This document shows positions 1 to 7,322 of a stretch of 64,000 bases of DNA, piece after piece. The notes under the pieces are model-generated. The model saw nothing but the letters and a program-made list of their open reading frames with translations. It ran no database searches and was not told the DNA's origin. Source of the stretch: Limnephilus marmoratus. Taxonomy: Eukaryota; Arthropoda; Insecta; Trichoptera; Limnephilidae. How positions within the stretch are numbered: position 1 is the first letter of the stretch; each line of letters begins with the position of its first letter. The stretch is taken from the NCBI GenBank assembly GCA_917880885.1, contig OU862927.1:36297571-36361570 (forward strand), in the 5' to 3' direction. Position numbers and translations under genes: made by a program.

Positions 1-174
1 GCGGATTATAAATGGTATTCGAAATTCAATGAAAATGGGTGGAAAAGAAAGTATTTAAAAAATTCCGTCGGATTAAGAGGGAGTATACTCATTTACAATC
101 TCCTTCCCGAGACCTTATATGTACACGGAGAATCGAATTTAAAAAAAAAAACTGTCCAAACTCAAGATAAGTAA
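1..174 (+). CDS. Possible terminal exon of a host gene (left-truncated)
   Basis: An uninterrupted frame enters at base 1 and stops at TAA 172-174, giving 57 codons. The peptide has a protein-like composition (several W, Y, G and P residues, including GLRGSILIYNLLPETLYVHG) and ends in a lysine-rich tail. GC content is higher at 65-135 than in the AT-rich sequence after the stop. Two AATAAA motifs follow within 100 bases. I do not recognise the family, and the 5' part lies outside the window, so no start codon or splice acceptor can be seen. It could be a chance open frame: 57 codons without a stop is uncommon but not impossible at this base composition. Confidence 0.35.
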   Translation, partial: ADYKWYSKFNENGWKRKYLKNSVGLRGSILIYNLLPETLYVHGESNLKKKTVQTQDK

Positions 175-197
175 CAGTATAACGTACTGTAAAGTGG

Positions 198-300
198 AAT
201 AAATTTTATAATGTGGTAAGAGAAATGTTTATATTGTATACACTCGTATTTCTTCAACTGCAATAAATATATTTTTTTTTAATTTGAAAAAGGGTGTTAT
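198..300 (+). promoter_or_regulatory. Candidate polyadenylation signals
   Basis: AATAAA occurs at 198-203 and again at 262-267. The second is followed directly by a T-run (271-280) and a GT-containing stretch near 293, the usual arrangement of a metazoan 3' end. They lie 24 and 88 bases past the stop of the candidate terminal exon. In AT-rich DNA such motifs also occur by chance. Confidence 0.3.
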
Positions 301-487
301 AATATTATTTTAATATAAATATTCAAAATAAAACGGTAAATTGTATTCAGCAAAACGTAACAACGTTACTGACTCAACGTAAACGTAAGGCGTCAAATAC
401 GCCTTTTTGCCTTGTAATTTGTTTCTGTGTTCCTTGCTTATCAATCCAGATGAAATACACTACATTATCAGAAAAAATAAAACAAAT
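301..487. other. AT-rich intergenic sequence, nothing recognised
   Basis: No convincing coding region, RNA gene or repeat is visible. The open frame on the minus strand here runs through the repeat at 488-577 and has no family resemblance. Confidence 0.5.
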
Positions 488-577
488 CACACAACGAGCG
501 CTTTTATTATTACCGTGATGATTCACGGTTACGGTACCGCGATGACATACAAAAAGCAATAAACATATGTTCCTTAA
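488..577 (-). repeat. Diverged ~90-bp repeat, left member of an inverted pair
   Basis: The reverse complement of this stretch aligns with 2490-2577 on the plus strand. Shared blocks include AAGGAAC, ATGTTTATTG, TAACCGTGAATCAT and ACGGTAAT, in the same order with small gaps. Similarity fades beyond both ends. The two copies face each other across ~1.9 kb. They may be arms of an old TIR or fold-back element, or two independent insertions of one short repeat. Confidence 0.55.
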
Positions 578-1191
578 GGGGCCGGCTCAAAAAGAAGAAG
601 ATGGAGAGATACGTAATCACGAATGTTGGAGAGTGCGCTGTAATATTTAAAACGATAAAATTGAAGCGAAAAATTTGAAAATGTTTAATAAAACATGACT
701 CGTAAAATAGAGTAAAAATCTTGTTGGAAAATCTAAAATAATATTGAAAGCAACACTGATTTTTTTCATACATATAACTTCTAAAATAAGTGAAATGAAC
801 GTGTTTATAATAATTTTCAGAGCATACTTTGCGTTTTTTTTCTATCGAGGTAATTTCAAATAATTTGCGTTTCGAAGTGTGGAACGTCGATCTAGATATT
901 ATATTCAAAAATAACATTTTTTTAACAGCTTAAAAACTTCAAATGTTTAAGGGAGATATGTAAGAAATCGGTAGAAATTCGGGTAGCGGCGGCTTAACAC
1001 AATATACCATGTGTTGTATGTTGTGATTGTCCTAGGTACCTAGGTACGTTTCCTCAAAAGGAAAAAAGTCGTCATTTTCTTGCATCTCTCTCATACACCG
1101 TACCGTAACGTCTCTGTAGACCCTACAATACTACTTGCCGTGACGAAAATTTTCGAAGTTTGAAATATAGTTACAAGGGTGATATTGAAGT
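578..1191. other. AT-rich intergenic sequence, nothing recognised
   Basis: No supported gene. The minus-strand frame at 510-917 is rich in F, Y and S, as translated AT-rich noncoding DNA is, and shows no domain. A short CCTAGGTACCTAGGTACG tandem palindrome lies near 1031-1048. Confidence 0.5.
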
Positions 1192-2040
1192 GTGGGTGAG
1201 TTCCAAAAATTCAAAAACGTCAATTGTCGATGTGCTGATGATTATGCATTTGTTCTTAAGCATTTAGATTTCAATGCACTAAAATTATGGTTTGATAAAA
1301 ACCTGTTTACTTTAAATTCTAAAAAAACCTATTATTTACCATTTTCCATTAAAACACAAGAAACACCTAAAGAATTAAACATAATAATTCACTCCGTGAC
1401 AAATACATAAAACCACAAATGCAATATATTATGTACAAACATAGAAAGCAAGACCGATATTAAGTACCTGGGCATAATAATAGACCAGCGTTTAAAATGG
1501 TCCCCACACATAAATATTCTGAGCAACAGAATAAGGAAACTAACATATATATTTAGATGCTTAAGAGATATTTTAAACGAAAAATTACTTAGAACCACAT
1601 ACTTCGCTTTCTGTCAATCAATTATACAATGCGGCATTATAGGATGGGGCGGTACGTATACAAATCAAACACAAACAATTTACATATCACAAAAACTAAT
1701 AATAAAAACAATTTTAAAAAAACCCTACTCATATTCATCAGAACTGTTATTCAAACAATTTAAGGTCAGAAAATTAAGTGCGTTATACTTTTATCAAGCA
1801 ATATTACAAATTTATAAAGATAATATTCAAAATAAAGTTGCACCCTTCAAAAATAACAGAAATCTTAGACAAACATCAATACTTCCTATTCCAAAATGTA
1901 AAAAAACAATAGGACAGTTAAATCATAAATATCTCGGAGTTAAATTTTTTAATTCACTACCTGAAAAAATCAGAAACATGAACAGTAACATGAAAAAATT
2001 TAAAACTCAGCTTAAAACTTATACTGAAAATTTGAACTGA
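1192..2040 (+). pseudogene. 5'-truncated non-LTR reverse transcriptase remnant
   Basis: This is the C-terminal part of a retrotransposon ORF2, beginning at the catalytic YADD motif, here CADD (about 1228-1239), so the first motif residue is changed. The frame runs to TGA 2038-2040 with a single in-frame TAA at 1408-1410. Downstream, KYLGIIID at about 1462-1485 matches KYLGVIID of the minus-strand element, and KFFNSLPEKIRNMN at about 1942-1983 matches FFNRLPEEIRSIND. The two proteins are clearly the same broad family but well diverged at the amino-acid level. Everything N-terminal to the YADD motif (endonuclease, fingers, motifs A and B) is missing, as expected from 5' truncation during target-primed integration. 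Only one stop in ~280 codons suggests moderate age. Confidence 0.88.
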
Positions 2041-2208
2041 ATAAAAAATAATAAATTGAACCAATATAATAGACCCCCCATACACACAAGCCCTGCTTAT
2101 TTATGGGGGTACATCAAATACATGTATTATGTAATTAATTATTGTAAAAAATATATTATAATTTATGTATCTTTTTTTAAATAAATAAAAAATATAAAAA
2201 TAAAATAA
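2041..2208 (+). mobile_element. 3' UTR and A-rich tail of the truncated retrotransposon
   Basis: It follows directly on the RT stop and ends in an A/T-rich tail (about 2176-2208). It contains the stem-loop annotated at 2075-2109. No target-site duplication could be paired with the broken 5' end near 1192-1225, so the right border is approximate. Confidence 0.6.
2075..2109 (+). ncRNA. 3' UTR stem-loop of retrotransposon family (copy 1)
   Basis: The outer stem is 2075-2082 pairing with 2102-2109 (CCCCCATA with TATGGGGG). An inner stem AAGC (2088-2091) pairs with GCTT (2095-2098) around a 3-nt loop. It lies 35 nt after the stop codon and about 97 nt before the element end. The minus-strand element carries the same two-tier structure with different outer-stem bases (see 5085-5121). 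Such 3' hairpins are RT recognition sites in several non-LTR families; that role here is inferred. Confidence 0.6.
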
Positions 2209-2371
2209 TTCTGCAGATCTTTCTGACACACTAAATAACAACAGACAAAACGTGAGCTGTCTGCACACCCCGAAAGGAAACGTACACGTATTATCGTACA
2301 TTTCAATCAAACGTATAAAGAAAATGAAACGCAATTCCCGTCTCCGTGGCTGAGCCGTAATAAGATATATG
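2209..2371. other. Unassigned intergenic sequence
   Basis: No gene or repeat recognised. The minus-strand frame at 2101-2451 spans the 3' UTR and a hairpin and does not look like a protein. Confidence 0.4.
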
Positions 2372-2411
2372 TGTTTCCTCCAAAGGAAATGGTAGCAATT
2401 TGGAGGAAACA
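2372..2411. repeat. 13-bp perfect inverted repeat (hairpin)
   Basis: TGTTTCCTCCAAA (2372-2384) is mirrored by its reverse complement at 2399-2411 around a 14-nt spacer. No attached element was identified. Confidence 0.7.
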
Positions 2412-2489
2412 GACACACGTATTTTGTGTTTTTCATCTTTTGTCTCACCATTATTTAATGTGTAAAAAAGAGCTGCAGCATTGTTAGGA

Positions 2490-2577
2490 TAAGGAACGCA
2501 TGTTTATTGTTTTTTTGCCGTCACGGTACGTTAACCGTGAATCATTACGGTAATTATGAGAGCGTTCATTCTGGCTA
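2490..2577 (+). repeat. Diverged ~90-bp repeat, right member of an inverted pair
   Basis: Partner of 488-577 in opposite orientation. The shared blocks are listed there. Confidence 0.55.
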
Positions 2578-2639
2578 GTGCCGTTTGCACCTGGAACCGT
2601 CCGATGTAGGCCTCAAGTAGAAATGCTGTCCTTAGGGAT

Positions 2640-2793
2640 CGTACCCATACTACGTGACCAACTTTTTGCAATTTTTAACCCCCCCCCCCCCCCCCCCGGT
2701 GACCAAAAACCTAAGGCCGCCGCCACTCATTTGTACCAAGCGTGGTATTTTGAAGACCCCCCCCCCCCGAACAGGTCACGTAGTATGGGTACG
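2640..2793. mobile_element. Short TIR element (MITE-like) with C-runs
   Basis: CGTACCCATACTACGTGACC (2640-2659) is matched by its perfect reverse complement at 2774-2793, a 20-bp terminal inverted repeat. Outside this core the flanks remain partly inverted (TTAGGGAT against TTCCCTTA), so the true TIR may be ~30 bp. The interior has two long C-runs (about 2679-2697 and 2757-2768) and no coding capacity. The short open frames through it are proline runs made by the C tracts. The superfamily could not be assigned and no clear target duplication was seen. Confidence 0.75.
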
Positions 2794-2872
2794 TTCCCTT
2801 ACCATTACGGTATTACAATGGAAGATGCTCCGAGGAACTAGCGTCATTGATCCCCTCGGCAACGGCGCATAG

Positions 2873-3055
2873 TCGGGAAACACGCCAAACACGTACACGG
2901 TTCACATTACTCACATGAGAAAGGGTCGTTTCTACGACTCGTTCTTCAATTTAACAGCTCGGCTGTGGAACAATTTGCCGACCTCTGTGTTTCCTTCCTC
3001 CTACAACATGGGTCTCTTTAAGACACATGTTCACTCCTCAAAAAGACCCTCCTGA
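2873..3055 (+). pseudogene. C-terminal fragment of a second non-LTR RT family
   Basis: Sixty codons end at TGA 3053-3055. The core FFNLTARLWNNLPTSV followed by NMGLFKTHV has the conserved FxxxxxRLWNxLPxxV...FK signature found at the extreme C-terminus of many non-LTR RT ORFs. It is distinct from the FFNRLPEEIR version of the 4972-8567 element, so it represents another family. An in-frame TAG precedes it (2870-2872), and no upstream RT motif is visible, so it is a 5'-truncated scrap. Confidence 0.65.
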
Positions 3056-3077
3056 CAGCATCTTCAAAGATGACATT

Positions 3078-3107
3078 GGCCCTGAGGAATTTTTTTTCCT
3101 CAGGGCC
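3078..3107 (+). repeat. 12-bp perfect stem-loop after the RT fragment
   Basis: GGCCCTGAGGAA (3078-3089) pairs with TTCCTCAGGGCC (3096-3107) around a T6 loop, 23 bases beyond the RT stop. It could be a 3' UTR structure of that element. Confidence 0.7.
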
Positions 3108-3165
3108 TCCACTCAGACTCCTGTGGAGTTAATGTAAATATACCTATATATACGAGTATATGATT

Positions 3166-3220
3166 TTGCAGAAGCAAAAGCGGAAGCGAAAATTATGCAG
3201 AACTTCCGCATTTGCGGAAG
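3166..3220. repeat. GCGGAAGC-type simple repeat with short palindrome
   Basis: Imperfect iterations of GCAGAAGC/GCGGAAGC occur at about 3168-3190. CTTCCGCA (3203-3210) and TGCGGAAG (3213-3220) then form an 8-bp inverted repeat with a 2-nt spacer. No function assigned. Confidence 0.5.
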
Positions 3221-3295
3221 CAGAGGTGCGTTACTTCTCTAATACAATCTATTTGAGTGAAAAAGACAGGGGAATTCCATGCGTTTTTTTAGTGC

Positions 3296-3972
3296 CATGC
3301 CGACAGTGGCGGCATAAGGGGGGCGGAGGGGGCGGTCCGCCCCGGGTGCCAAGCACCAAGGGGTGACACCGACAACCCACTCGTACAGACAAAGAATGCG
3401 CACAAAATCTCTCGCTGTAAAGACATTTCAATAAATAACTACGTACTCTTGTATCTAGCTACTTACATTATCATATTTTGAAATGCGTCGCAACTATATT
3501 TTGTTTTATTTTTTTTTTTCGAATATAATTTTTAATTCCCTTTCTAAAACTGAAGAACCATTTTGAGAAGCTTGTATCAGCACTCGAAGAGATGTGTGAT
3601 CCCAACACCGGCAAAGAAGGCGTTGAAAGAAGAAATTAGCGAAACTCGATCGAAAATCTGGAGACAGAAAAATCAGAAAAAGTTATCGGCACCTCTGGGA
3701 CTTGAACCCAGGACCTTCTGCTTACATGGCAACAGCTCTGCTAACTGAGCTAATTAACAATTTATCCAGACACTATTTAGATAGCCAAGGGCAGATTTAG
3801 GGGGGGGGGGGCACGGGGCACGTGCCCCTTCAGACGGTATTTTTGTGTACTGTGGAGATTCCATCACAGTACATACTTAGAAGCTAAAACTGTCTTTTTA
3901 AACATTTAATTTTTCGATTGTTTTGACACTTTCATAAACCTTACCTTACCCTACGCCGCCACTGCATGTCGA
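3296..3972. mobile_element. Non-autonomous hAT-like element with target duplication
   Basis: The left end CAGTGGCGGCATAAGG starts at 3304. The right end, read on the minus strand, is CAGTGGCGGCGTAGGG starting at 3964. The flanking 8-mers CATGCCGA (3296-3303) and CATGTCGA (3965-3972) match at 7 of 8 positions. A CAGTGGCG-type terminus and an 8-bp duplication are hallmarks of hAT transposons. The 661-bp interior has no transposase frame. It contains a G-rich block (3318-3349), a tRNA-like sequence, a long G-run (3800-3811) and the palindrome GGGGCACGTGCCCC, so it may be a nested composite. Confidence 0.65.
3688..3759 (-). pseudogene. tRNA-derived sequence (pseudo-tRNA or SINE head)
   Basis: Read on the minus strand it has an A-box-like TAGCTCAGTTAGC (3740-3752), a D-stem GCTC/GAGC, a T-arm CTGGG-TTCAAGT-CCCAG and a B-box GGTTCAAGTCC (3698-3708). 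The loop CATGTAA would give anticodon TGT (Thr) if functional. The 3' acceptor strand AGGTGCC has no pairing 5' partner (TGTTAAT is found instead), and the anticodon stem is imperfect. It is therefore a decayed tRNA or the head of a tRNA-derived SINE rather than a working gene. Confidence 0.6.
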
Positions 3973-4651
3973 TGTGCTTGAATACCAATAAACGAGTTAT
4001 TACGATGTAGCGATGCGTGTTTGTTTTTCACGGAAAATAACGCCGAACTTCCGAAAATCAGAGAAAAAATTATTCTTAATTGCATTTGTATAAACAACTA
4101 GCTTCAGATAAACATGTACTATTTATTTTATTTTATTTTTAACTTAACGGGCGCTTTGTAAAAACAAAAGGCTACTTGCATCACATTTTTTTTTTAATTC
4201 CAGTTTAGGCAAATATTCTAAGACATTCTGTATTTTTTTTTTAAATCGTATTTTTGAAACCCTGGGGATTTTTTGAACATTTCAATACGAAAAATCAGAC
4301 CATTTTTTATAAACCGGAAAGACGGGACAAAATTTTATAGGTGTGAAAGAACGATAATTACATAGCCGAAAATCATTTAAAAAAAGAACGTTTTCCACAC
4401 GAATGGCACAGGAGAATAACAGGGCATACCAAAAATATTACATCTCATAAATATTTTTTTCCTTGATCCATCTTATTGATCATAAATCATTATAATGTAC
4501 AGCGTCTATATTACTATTATTATATAATTCAATGTAATATACTTGTACTTTTAAATTATAATAATAACAAGAATATTATAAAAGTTTATTTTGTTAAAAT
4601 CAGCACCATAATCATTATACCTCTAAAACACCGTACCGATATCATCTTCAC
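3973..4651. other. AT-rich intergenic sequence, nothing recognised
   Basis: No coding, RNA or TIR structure identified. It contains poly-T tracts and a GACGGGAC motif near 4321 that recurs near 4857, possibly traces of another decayed element. Confidence 0.5.
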
Positions 4652-4703
4652 GTTCTGAAGAGAACCCCGTACATCATTAAATGTACGGGGTTCTCTTCAG
4701 AAC
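4652..4703. repeat. Perfect 23-bp stem-loop with 6-nt loop
   Basis: The arm at 4652-4674 (beginning GTTCTGAAGAGAACC) is exactly reverse-complementary to 4681-4703. The loop is CATTAA. Pairing stops abruptly at both outer ends (C4651/A4704). A flawless 23-bp stem in drifting noncoding DNA implies recent origin or selection. Confidence 0.85.
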
Positions 4704-4955
4704 ATCTGTCAAAAAGTGAAACCAAATGATAAGTTCGCAGAGAACAAACAATAAATTAGTGAACGAATTCAAAAATTCGCCTGAAATCAAAGTGATGCCA
4801 TATAAAAAAATAAATCAGTGTGGAATTTTACAAAATTAATAGGAACATTTTCGGAGACGGGACATTTTCATGTAGTGACGTCACGAGCCCAAATAATGGA
4901 TTTATTTATTTAAAAATAAATAAAAAAACTGTACATTTCTAAACAATTTTACTAA
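4704..4955. other. Intergenic flank of the satellite; contains a CRE palindrome
   Basis: No gene. GTGACGTCAC (4875-4884) is a perfect palindrome containing the CREB-type core TGACGTCA, but no promoter context supports function. From 4929 (CTGTACA) onward the sequence resembles the satellite A monomer in landmarks and spacing, so the ancestral array edge may lie here. Confidence 0.4.
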
Positions 4956-4971
4956 CATTTTCTTAATTTTA
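4956..4971. repeat. Target-site duplication, 3' side of element
   Basis: Matches 8568-8583 at 15 of 16 positions. The trailing T residues merge with the element's tail, so the border is uncertain by a few bases. Confidence 0.8.
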
Positions 4972-5084
4972 TTTTTTTTTTTTATTTTTTTTTTTTATTT
5001 TTTTTTTTTATTTATTGAAACATTTATTCAAATTACAATTTTACAACAAATATATATATTTTTTACAGGTATTTTTTTTTACTA

Positions 5085-5121
5085 CCCTTCCATTTAAAGC
5101 ATTTGCTTGTGTATGGAAGGG
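5085..5121 (-). ncRNA. 3' UTR stem-loop of retrotransposon family (copy 2)
   Basis: Outer stem CCCTTCCAT (minus strand 5121-5113) pairs with ATGGAAGGG over 9 bp. Inner stem AAGC/GCTT (5108-5105 with 5100-5097) closes a 4-nt loop. Copy 1 at 2075-2109 has the same inner stem and the same inner CCAT/ATGG end of the outer stem. Two outer-stem positions differ on both strands together (TT/AA against CC/GG), so pairing is kept. It lies about 113 nt from the element end, comparable to ~97 nt in copy 1. Confidence 0.65.
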
Positions 5122-5277
5122 GAGTGTACATAAATGCTATTAGTTATTAGTTATAAGTTAGTACTTAAATAATTAATTGTACATAAATATATGTGAGCTG
5201 CAGTATTTATTTGATAATGATGTGAATTTTTTTAAAAAAAGAAAGAATGTAATGGAAAACTAAGGATATTTGTAAGA

Positions 5278-7161
5278 TTAATTGACAGTAGTTTTTTTCT
5301 TAAGAATATTTTTAAAATGTCTCTTGACAGAGAGCAGTATTCGGGTTTTATCATTAATGCTTCTGATTTCTTCTGGTAGACGATTGAAAAAAGTTCTTCC
5401 CTGGTAAGTATAATGATGCTGTGCAAAAGACGTATTTAGTTTTGGGCATAGAAAAACATGTTTAAGTCGAGTTCTGTTTTCATTTAAAAATGGATATTTA
5501 TCTTTTTCCTTTATAATTTGAATCAATGAATTTTTAATATATAAATCTTTAAATGTGGGTACTTGAAGTTCTTCAAACAGGCGTTCTGTTGGGTAGTCTA
5601 AGGATTTTTTTAATATAATTTTAATAATTGTCCTTTGTACAATTTCTATTGGAAGAAGGTTACATTTATACGCGGATCCCCAACTAATAATAGCGTATTG
5701 TAGAGTGGATTGAACTAAGGCATAGTAGATTAAATATAGATTTTTTATCGACAGAAAATTTCTTATTCTTAAAAATATATATATTAATTTTCTGATTTTG
5801 TTTACTACTTGACATATTTGTTCCTTCCATTTCAGATTTTTGTCGATAATTACTCCGAGATATTTAATTTTATTTGTTGTTTTTAATATTGTACAGTTTG
5901 ATTTGCAATAATTTTGGCTATGAATTTTAGTATTATCGTGTATGACAATGTTAAAATTTTTGGGAGCATCGTTTGGATGGATTGCAAATGGAATTACAAA
6001 TGTCTTTTCACTATTTAGTGATAGTAAATTAGTGTCGAAAAAATTCTTAAGCGTGTTGATGTCTTCTGTGGCCTTTAATTCTACATTTTCCCAAGTCTTT
6101 TCACTTATTATTAATACTGTATCGTCGGCGTATGATGTAATTTGACCATTTAAATGTTGAAAAAAAATATCATTTACATATATGGTAAAAAAAATTGGTC
6201 CAAGCACTGTACCTTGCGGGATTCCAAAGCTTGAAATCTCTTGATCACTATTAACATGATTGATTTTTACCACTTGAGGGCGGTTTTTTAAGTAGTTTGT
6301 GATCCATTTAATCGCGTTGCCTTTTATGCCAATATCATTTAATTTTTTTAATAGCATCTCATGGGATATGCTATCGAATGCCTTTCTGAGGTCAATAAAT
6401 ATACCCGCACATTTTTTACCTTTATCTAATGATTCGTAAATGTATGAAGTTACGTTAGCAATGGCATCTTGTGTGCTGAGCGATTTAATAAAACCAAACT
6501 GGTTTTTGTGTAGTATTTTATTACTATCTAGGAAATTTACCAATTGTTTTTTTACTATTTTTTCAAAGATCTTTCCTATGTTAGAAATTAGACAAATTGG
6601 GCGATAATTCGTTACTTGGTGTGGATCACCAGATTTGTAAATAGGTGAGATTATTGTGTTTTTGTAGTTCATTGGAAATATTCCTTTCGTTAAACTCGAA
6701 TTTATTAAATGAGTGATGGGTTTTATTAAGTAAGATTTCATAGATTTTAACATGTGTGCCGTAATAGAATCAAGACCGGGAGACGAACCTCCTTTCATAT
6801 TTTCTATTATTTTTAAAATTTCACATTCTGTTGTTATTTCAAATTTTGAAAGTATATTACGTTTCTGTAGATTTTTATATTTTTGTTTTTCTGGGTTAGA
6901 AGGTTTATGAATAATTTTCGCAAGATTTTTTCCAACATTTGCAAAGAAGGAATTAAATATGTTTGCACATTGTTTAGGCTGTAAATTGGCATCTATAATT
7001 TTTTTATCATGTTCGATGTACTTAATATTTTGTGTCTTTTTTGTATTGTCTATGGCCAAATTCACAGTTTTCCACATTTGTTTATGGTTATTTTCTGAAG
7101 ATAATATTTTATTTTTAAAAAACTCTTCCTTACTTTTTTTAATATAAAGTTGCTTACACAC
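5278..7161 (-). CDS. Reverse transcriptase part of ORF2
   Basis: This is the RT domain of the retrotransposon polyprotein, which copies element RNA at a nicked target. The open frame is 627 codons ending at TAA 5280-5278. Its first four codons (GTG start, VCKQ) lie in or beside the MITE, so this is not a native start; the protein originally continued from the endonuclease. Motifs by residue of this frame: GGSSPGLDSI 124-133, PIYKSGDP 173-180, NYRPICLIS 185-193, motif A FIDLRKAFDS 255-264, motif B GIPQGTVLGP 313-322, motif C YADD 344-347, then a KYLGVIID thumb-side motif. The catalytic aspartates are present. The C-terminus has FFNRLPEEIRSI and no RNase H domain. There are no internal stops, so RT itself looks recently intact, but the MITE separates it from the endonuclease. 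Confidence 0.95.
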   Translation of the reverse strand: MCKQLYIKKSKEEFFKNKILSSENNHKQMWKTVNLAIDNTKKTQNIKYIEHDKKIIDANLQPKQCANIFNSFFANVGKNLAKIIHKPSNPEKQKYKNLQKRNILSKFEITTECEILKIIENMKGGSSPGLDSITAHMLKSMKSYLIKPITHLINSSLTKGIFPMNYKNTIISPIYKSGDPHQVTNYRPICLISNIGKIFEKIVKKQLVNFLDSNKILHKNQFGFIKSLSTQDAIANVTSYIYESLDKGKKCAGIFIDLRKAFDSISHEMLLKKLNDIGIKGNAIKWITNYLKNRPQVVKINHVNSDQEISSFGIPQGTVLGPIFFTIYVNDIFFQHLNGQITSYADDTVLIISEKTWENVELKATEDINTLKNFFDTNLLSLNSEKTFVIPFAIHPNDAPKNFNIVIHDNTKIHSQNYCKSNCTILKTTNKIKYLGVIIDKNLKWKEQICQVVNKIRKLIYIFLRIRNFLSIKNLYLIYYALVQSTLQYAIISWGSAYKCNLLPIEIVQRTIIKIILKKSLDYPTERLFEELQVPTFKDLYIKNSLIQIIKEKDKYPFLNENRTRLKHVFLCPKLNTSFAQHHYTYQGRTFFNRLPEEIRSINDKTRILLSVKRHFKNILKKKTTVN

Positions 7162-7315
7162 TTGTGTGGTGTGGTGTGTCGTGACTACAAATTAACCAAT
7201 CATCGTCGTCGCTTGTCGACACGCCACAACCTAAAAATATGTCTCTAACCATAATAAATGTATGAAACCGATGTGCTTCTGGCGCGCCACGACACACCAC
7301 ACCACACAAGTGTGT
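7156..7315. mobile_element. MITE with 28-bp perfect TIRs inserted in ORF2
   Basis: Bases 7156-7183 (starting ACACACTTGTGTGGTG) are exactly reverse-complementary to 7288-7315. The interior is ~104 bp and noncoding. It sits precisely between the endonuclease frame, ending ...KYKNKLTS, and the RT frame, starting QLYIKKSKEEFF, a junction that is a continuous linker in related ORF2 proteins. Flanking bases (TTGCTT on the left, TTCCGCCTTAAG on the right) may be diverged TIR extensions or target bases. No clean target duplication was found, so exact borders and superfamily are open. Confidence 0.85.
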
Positions 7316-7322
7316 TTCCGCC

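Noticed and set aside
374..917. Minus-strand frames of 61 and 135 codons
   Set aside because: Low-complexity F/Y/S/I-rich translations of AT-rich DNA. One crosses the 488-577 repeat, and neither shows a motif or conserved start.
1192..2260. Target duplication for the plus-strand RT fragment (CAAAAACGT near 1214 against ACAAAACGT near 2246)
   Set aside because: The match is short, imperfect and not at the ends of the element, so no duplication is claimed.
2101..2841. Frames across 2101-2451 and 2578-2872
   Set aside because: The first covers a retrotransposon 3' UTR and a hairpin. The others are proline runs from the C tracts of the TIR element.
4875..4884. CRE site GTGACGTCAC
   Set aside because: A single 10-bp palindrome with no promoter, transcription start or gene nearby. 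Kept only as a remark.
5942..7147. Plus-strand frames inside the RT region, and similar ones at 7414-8013
   Set aside because: Antisense shadows of the reverse transcriptase and endonuclease frames.
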